Positions 62,778 through 64,000 of a DNA stretch of 64,000 bases are shown in pieces. Source of the stretch: Oceanicaulis sp. MMSF_3324 (GTDB taxonomy: Bacteria > Pseudomonadota > Alphaproteobacteria > Caulobacterales > Maricaulaceae); NCBI RefSeq assembly GCF_030733545.1, contig NZ_JASHIU010000012.1:37113-101112 (forward strand), in the 5' to 3' direction. The first letter of the stretch is position 1; the number at the start of each line of letters is the position of its first letter. Under the pieces are notes generated by a model, which had not been told where the DNA came from, did not search any database, and worked only from the letters and a program-made list of their open reading frames with translations. A program made the position numbers and the translations under genes.

Positions 62778-63814
62778 TACGCGCCCTCCCCGAACAGATC
62801 ATCCGACAAATGGCGCGGCATGGTGAAGCCCAGATGCTCATAGGCGCGCTTGGCCGCCACGCGCCCGCGCGGCGTGCGCATGATGAAGCCTTGCTGGATC
62901 AGGAAAGGCTCGACCACATCTTCAAGCGCATCACGGGCTTCCGCGCAGGCCGCCGCCAGCGTCTCGACGCCGGCCGGGCCGCCGCCAAAGCCGTCAATCA
63001 GGACCCGCAAATACCGCCGGTCGAGGCTGTCCAGGCCCACTTCGTCCACGTCCAGCCGCTTGAGCGCCGCATCCGCCGCCTTGGCGTTGATCACCGGCAC
63101 GCCGTCCTCTTCGGCGAAATCGCGCACCCGGCGCAGCAGACGTCCGGCGACGCGCGGCGTACCGCGAGCGCGCTTTGCGATCTCGGTCGCGCCGTCCTCG
63201 CTCATGGGCGCGCCCAGCTTGTGGGCGGCGCGCGCGACAATCCCGGACAGTTCTTCAGTGGAGTAGAATTCGAGGCGCACCGGCACGCCGAAACGGTCGC
63301 GCAAAGGAGTCGCCAGAAGGCCCGCCCGCGTTGTGGCGCCGACCAGGGTGAACGGCGGCAGGTCAATCCGCACGGTGCGTGCGCTCGGACCTTCGCCGAT
63401 CACGAGATCGAGGCAGAAATCCTCCATGGCCGGATAGAGGATTTCCTCCACGGCAGGAAGCAAGCGGTGGATCTCGTCGATGAAGAGAACATCGCGTTCT
63501 TCAAGATTGGTCAGGATCGCGGCGAGATCGCCCGCCTTGGCGATGACCGGGCCGGAGGTGGCGCGGAAATTCACGCCCAGTTCCTTGGCCACGATCTGGG
63601 CGAGCGTCGTCTTGCCCAGACCGGGCGGTCCGGACAGGAGCACATGATCGAGCGCCTCGCCGCGCCGCGCCGCAGCCTGGGTGAAGACCTTGAGATTGGC
63701 GATGGCGGAAGGCTGGCCGACGAACTCGTCAAACGAGAGCGGGCGCAGCGCCTTGTCCCGGCCATCGCCCGGGCTCGCTTCTGCGGAAATGATGCGCTCG
63801 TCTGACTCGCTCAA
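62777..63814 (-). CDS. ruvB: Holliday junction DNA helicase RuvB
   Basis: ATP-driven motor of branch migration, acting with RuvA. The 345-aa AAA+ protein has Walker [12 protein letters not shown], Walker [10 protein letters not shown], and the family start [12 protein letters not shown], followed by the C-terminal winged helix ([18 protein letters not shown]). The start is a TTG at 63814 that overlaps the ruvA stop as TTGA; an ATG inside the gene would drop essential residues. Coupled to both ruvA and ybgC. Confidence 0.97.
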   Translation of the reverse strand: MSESDERIISAEASPGDGRDKALRPLSFDEFVGQPSAIANLKVFTQAAARRGEALDHVLLSGPPGLGKTTLAQIVAKELGVNFRATSGPVIAKAGDLAAILTNLEERDVLFIDEIHRLLPAVEEILYPAMEDFCLDLVIGEGPSARTVRIDLPPFTLVGATTRAGLLATPLRDRFGVPVRLEFYSTEELSGIVARAAHKLGAPMSEDGATEIAKRARGTPRVAGRLLRRVRDFAEEDGVPVINAKAADAALKRLDVDEVGLDSLDRRYLRVLIDGFGGGPAGVETLAAACAEARDALEDVVEPFLIQQGFIMRTPRGRVAAKRAYEHLGFTMPRHLSDDLFGEGA

Positions 63815-64000
63815 CGCGCCAGCTCCTTGAGGGCTGATTTGATGACCAGCCCTTCGGTCGCATCATCGCCCAGCTGACGCAAGGCTTCGGCAGCGGCCTT
63901 GCGCGCATCGCTTTCACTATAGCCCAGATTGACGAGCGCCGAGACAGCGGACTCACGCATGGCGTTATCGGCGGATGCCGGGGCGGGCGCGGCTGGCGCA
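63811..64000 (-). CDS. ruvA: Holliday junction DNA helicase RuvA, C-terminal part only
   Basis: Only the last 62 residues are inside the window. They hold an Ala/Pro linker ([14 protein letters not shown]) and the C-terminal helical domain III, which contacts RuvB ([20 protein letters not shown], then LKELAR). The stop TGA overlaps the ruvB start. The rest of ruvA lies beyond base 64000. Confidence 0.93.
   Translation of the reverse strand, partial: APAAPAPASADNAMRESAVSALVNLGYSESDARKAAAEALRQLGDDATEGLVIKSALKELAR

Overview
The window looks like chromosomal DNA of a GC-rich, aerobic, Gram-negative alphaproteobacterium. The tol-pal, ruvAB, ftsH, Coq7-type ubiquinone and alphaproteobacterial-type SerC genes support this. 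My best guess is a marine member of the Maricaulales/Hyphomonadaceae, but that is an inference from gene content only. Genes are densely packed, with many 1-8 nt overlaps. Four convergent gene pairs share a single CTAG for both stop codons.

Region by region. 1-2192: a truncated acyl-CoA synthetase gene facing a divergent XRE-type regulator. 2267-8757: a complete cytochrome bd module, cydABX on the minus strand and the assembly exporter cydDC on the plus strand. 8754-11247: a two-gene unit made of a TIR-like/membrane/TPR protein and a small proline-tailed protein, next to a tRNA-Leu(CAA). 11826-18192: mostly housekeeping genes (exoD, dsbB, coq7, HAD phosphatase, HNH nuclease, carboxylesterase, gluQ, MFS exporter). 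18248-26800: a secreted-protein region with an M61-like and an S9 peptidase, a DUF481 outer-membrane protein, a thioredoxin-like protein, and five small secreted proteins that share a new-looking C-terminal signature.

26930-29349: thiC and an MmcQ/YjbR gene under a clear TPP riboswitch. 29446-32982: an R-body (refractile body) operon with two RebB-domain proteins, four accessory proteins I cannot assign, a terminator, and a divergent HTH regulator. This is the most interesting system in the window. 33044-38051: dipeptidase, serine hydrolase, AraC regulator and two ferritin-like/four-helix stress proteins. 38079-43662: purA, serC, a class V aminotransferase, an EamA transporter and thiD. 44050-52944: ABC exporter, DEAD-box helicase, ankyrin protein, folP, two regulators and two secreted proteins.

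53024-64000 (minus strand) runs ruvA-ruvB-ybgC-tolQ-tolR-tolA-tolB-pal, then a tandem-duplicated unknown gene, cpoB, tilS and ftsH. This is the conserved alphaproteobacterial cell-envelope block with one unexpected insertion. One tRNA, one riboswitch and seven good terminators are visible. I saw no insertion sequence, CRISPR array, integrase or rRNA.
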